A stretch of DNA of 8,138 nt from Bacteroidales bacterium (lineage in GTDB: Bacteria; Bacteroidota; Bacteroidia; Bacteroidales; UBA932). The position numbers were made by a program, and so were the translations under genes. The notes beneath the pieces were generated by a model. It was not told the DNA's origin, did no database searches, and saw only the letters and a program-made list of their open reading frames with translations. The stretch spans positions 1 through 8,138 of the forward strand of contig JAFXPV010000010.1 in NCBI GenBank assembly GCA_017527625.1, read 5' to 3'. Position 1 is the first letter of the stretch; every line of letters begins with the position of its first letter. Below, in pieces: positions 6,531 to 8,138 of the stretch.

Positions 6531-7229
6531 CTACTTTTTGCGGCCGTCGGGCACTACTGTGTACATCGTGTGGCCGTCAGGCGTACATTTCTGTTTTTCA
6601 AACAGTTGAGATAATGTAACAAAAGTGTAACCTTGCTCTTTCAGCACCGGAATGGCCTCGTCGAGGGCTTCGACGGTGGCTTCATTGCCCTCGAAGTCGT
6701 GAAGGAGATAGATGGCTCCCGGCTCGGCATTCTCGATGATGCCTTTCAGACGGGCTTCCTTGCCGACTGTGGCCACCCAGTCTTCGCAGCCCTTGCCGCA
6801 GATGAAGGTGAGGTCTATCCAGTCGTACATTTCAGGCTTCACGTTGATATACGGCGGGCGGAAGAATTTCGGCCGCTGGCCGGTGATCTTCTCGATCATA
6901 TCGGAGGTAGCTTCCACTTCCTCCTTGACCTGGTCCTCGTCCATACGGGACATCATCGGGTGGGTGAAGGAGTGGTTGCCGAGCTCGCAGCCCAGAGACA
7001 CGGCGCGCTTCATATTCTCGGCGGAGTCGTCGTCGATGTTGCTGCCGATGAGGAAGAATGTGGCGGGAACCTTATGTTTTTCAAGAACGTCCAGCATTTT
7101 TGACTCAGTGGTCAGGTTGGGGCCGTCGTCGAAGGCGAGGGCGAGGTATTTGGCCGGCTCTTTGGGGGCGCAGGACAGTGCGGCTGCGGCAAGGCAGGCA
7201 AGCATTAAGACATTGAAAGTTCTTTTCAT
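6531..7229 (-). CDS. NodB-type polysaccharide deacetylase lipoprotein
   Basis: A 232-residue exported enzyme predicted to remove N- or O-acetyl groups from a polysaccharide (peptidoglycan, chitin-like or other envelope glycan). The signal peptide ends in lipobox ALSC with Cys20, so the protein is probably membrane-anchored outside the cytoplasm. The CE4/NodB motifs are all present: FDDGP (33-37; Asp34 the likely base, Asp35 a metal ligand), NHSFTHP (85-91; His86 and His90 metal ligands), RPPY (124-127), DW (150-151) and LLHD (175-178). The length is about that of a bare NodB domain with little else. The start at 7229 is the only one that gives the signal peptide. It is first in the run with the two CHR genes and the kinase, five bases before the first CHR gene. 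The actual substrate is not evident. Confidence 0.92.
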   Translation of the reverse strand: MKRTFNVLMLACLAAAALSCAPKEPAKYLALAFDDGPNLTTESKMLDVLEKHKVPATFFLIGSNIDDDSAENMKRAVSLGCELGNHSFTHPMMSRMDEDQVKEEVEATSDMIEKITGQRPKFFRPPYINVKPEMYDWIDLTFICGKGCEDWVATVGKEARLKGIIENAEPGAIYLLHDFEGNEATVEALDEAIPVLKEQGYTFVTLSQLFEKQKCTPDGHTMYTVVPDGRKK

Positions 7230-7262
7230 TGCTCGAAGGCTTTAAAAACCTTTAAAGTTAAT

Positions 7263-7295
7263 CAAAATAATTATCTTTGTCCTTCACTAATCAAC
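7263..7295 (-). promoter_or_regulatory. Candidate promoter for the deacetylase-CHR-kinase operon
   Basis: On the minus strand GTTG (7292-7295) is followed after 21 bases by TTATTTTG (7263-7270), each one base off the Bacteroidota boxes. Initiation would lie roughly 25-30 bases before the ATG at 7229. An alternative -7, TAACTTTA at 7253-7260, also has one mismatch. It overlaps the divergent aminotransferase promoter. Confidence 0.35.
7272..7279 (+). promoter_or_regulatory. -7 promoter element for the aminotransferase gene
   Basis: TATCTTTG is a full match to TAnnTTTG and lies 26 bases before the ATG at 7306, giving a leader of about 20 bases. No clear -33 TTTG is seen at 19-21 bases upstream, where the sequence is ACCTTTAA-like. 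The element sits within the spacer of the minus-strand candidate promoter, so the two divergent promoters may compete. Confidence 0.6.
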
Positions 7296-7305
7296 AGAAC
7301 TCTTT

Positions 7306-8138
7306 ATGCCTACCATCTCCAACCGCGGCAAAAGGATGCCTGAATCCCCGATCCGCAAGCTTGCCCCTCTGGCCGAGCAGGCCAAGGCACGCGGCACCAA
7401 AGTCTATCACCTGAACATCGGACAGCCGGACCTTCCGACTCCCGAGGTCGCGATCGAGGCCATCCGCAACATCGACCGCAAGGTGCTGGAGTACAGTCCG
7501 AGCCAGGGCTATCGCAGTTACCGTGAGAAACTTGTGGGCTACTACAAGAAGTTCAACATCAACCTCGACGCTGACGACATCATCATCACCACCGGAGGAA
7601 GCGAGGCCGTGCTGTTCGCGTTTATGTCGTGCCTCAACCCCGGCGATGAGATCATTGTTCCGGAGCCCGCATACGCCAACTATATGGCATTCGCAATCTC
7701 CGCCGGCGCCGTCATCCGCACTGTCGTAACCACCATCGACGAAGGCTTCTGTCTGCCGAAGGTCGACAAGTTCGAGGAACTCATCAACGAGCGCACGAAG
7801 GCCATCCTCATCTGCAACCCCAACAACCCGACGGGTTACCTCTATTCGAGGGCCGAGATGAACCAGATCCGTGACCTTGTCAAGAAATACGACCTCTACC
7901 TCTTCAGCGACGAGGTCTACCGTGAGTTCATCTACACCAACTCGCCATACATCAGCGCCTGTCATCTGGAAGGCATAGAGCAGAACGTGGTGCTCATCGA
8001 CTCCGTATCCAAACGCTACTCGGAGTGCGGCATCCGCATCGGCGCTCTCATCACCCGCAACGCCGAAGTCCGCGCAGCTGTAATGAAATACTGCCAGGCC
8101 CGACTGAGCCCGCCGCTTATAGGCCAGATAATCGCTGA
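7306..8138 (+). CDS. Class I/II PLP-dependent aminotransferase (3' truncated)
   Basis: A cytoplasmic fold-type I aminotransferase moving an amino group between an amino acid and a 2-oxo acid. The frame is open from the ATG at 7306 to the window edge (277 codons and two bases); about a third of a usual 390-400-residue protein is missing. Landmarks: LNIGQPDLPTP (36-46), YSPSQGYRSYRE (63-74), TTGGSEA (95-101, cofactor phosphate contact), NPNNPTG (171-177, Asn174), SDEVY (201-205, Asp202 to the pyridine nitrogen and Tyr205) and SVSKRYSECGIRIG (233-246), where Lys236 is the Schiff-base lysine and Arg244 a phosphate contact. The SKRYS-x-CG-x-RIG form, rather than SK-x-YAMTGWRLG, marks a Bacteroidota-common subgroup usually annotated as aspartate or general aminotransferase. 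The exact amino acid is not determinable. It is transcribed divergently from the deacetylase operon. Confidence 0.93.
   Translation, partial: MPTISNRGKRMPESPIRKLAPLAEQAKARGTKVYHLNIGQPDLPTPEVAIEAIRNIDRKVLEYSPSQGYRSYREKLVGYYKKFNINLDADDIIITTGGSEAVLFAFMSCLNPGDEIIVPEPAYANYMAFAISAGAVIRTVVTTIDEGFCLPKVDKFEELINERTKAILICNPNNPTGYLYSRAEMNQIRDLVKKYDLYLFSDEVYREFIYTNSPYISACHLEGIEQNVVLIDSVSKRYSECGIRIGALITRNAEVRAAVMKYCQARLSPPLIGQIIA

Noticed and set aside
7291..7965. Minus-strand open frame (224 codons) opposite the aminotransferase
   Set aside because: The plus strand encodes an unmistakable PLP enzyme; the antisense product is acidic and Val-rich without family features.

Overview
The window looks like chromosomal DNA from a fairly GC-rich gut-type Bacteroidota, probably Bacteroidales. 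The pointers are Bacteroidota-style -7 elements (TAnnTTTG) before the tRNA gene and the aminotransferase, no clear Shine-Dalgarno sites, typical lipoprotein signal peptides, a DUF4861 lipoprotein, the short CstA form, and a nucleoside kinase with a threonyl-tRNA-synthetase-like front half. The genus cannot be fixed from this window.

Layout: (1) 2-883, plus strand: a DUF368 membrane protein (PopT-type undecaprenyl-phosphate translocase) cut by the left edge. (2) 880-3147, minus strand: cstA (peptide/pyruvate carrier), then a small DUF4861 lipoprotein whose stop codon overlaps the DUF368 stop codon. (3) 3199-3660: gene-free DNA holding two structured palindromic repeat units, then a perfect 29-bp inverted repeat. 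One arm of that repeat is the 3' end of the adjacent tRNA. (4) 3661-3734, minus strand: tRNA-Arg(UCU) with its own promoter and terminator. (5) 3782-7229, minus strand: a tight four-gene run, in transcription order a NodB-type polysaccharide deacetylase lipoprotein, two half-size CHR (chromate-family) transporter subunits with an ATGA overlap, and a kinase fused to a degenerate ThrRS-like region. (6) 7230-7305: a divergent promoter region. (7) 7306 to the right edge, plus strand: a fold-type I PLP aminotransferase cut by the window end.

Most of the genes are housekeeping or accessory metabolism and transport, and I see no defence island, CRISPR array, phage or transposase. The two envelope genes (DUF368 and deacetylase) lie in different transcription units, so a joint role is not indicated. 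The CHR pair must work as one two-part carrier; its link to the kinase and deacetylase is only operon position.

The most unusual signals are not genes. The tetranucleotide CATG is almost absent (one site, at 3800-3803, against about 30 expected). The terminator of the tRNA gene is extended into a perfect palindrome that copies the tRNA 3' end. The 3256-3604 stretch is packed with nested hairpins, three of them with a GAA triloop.
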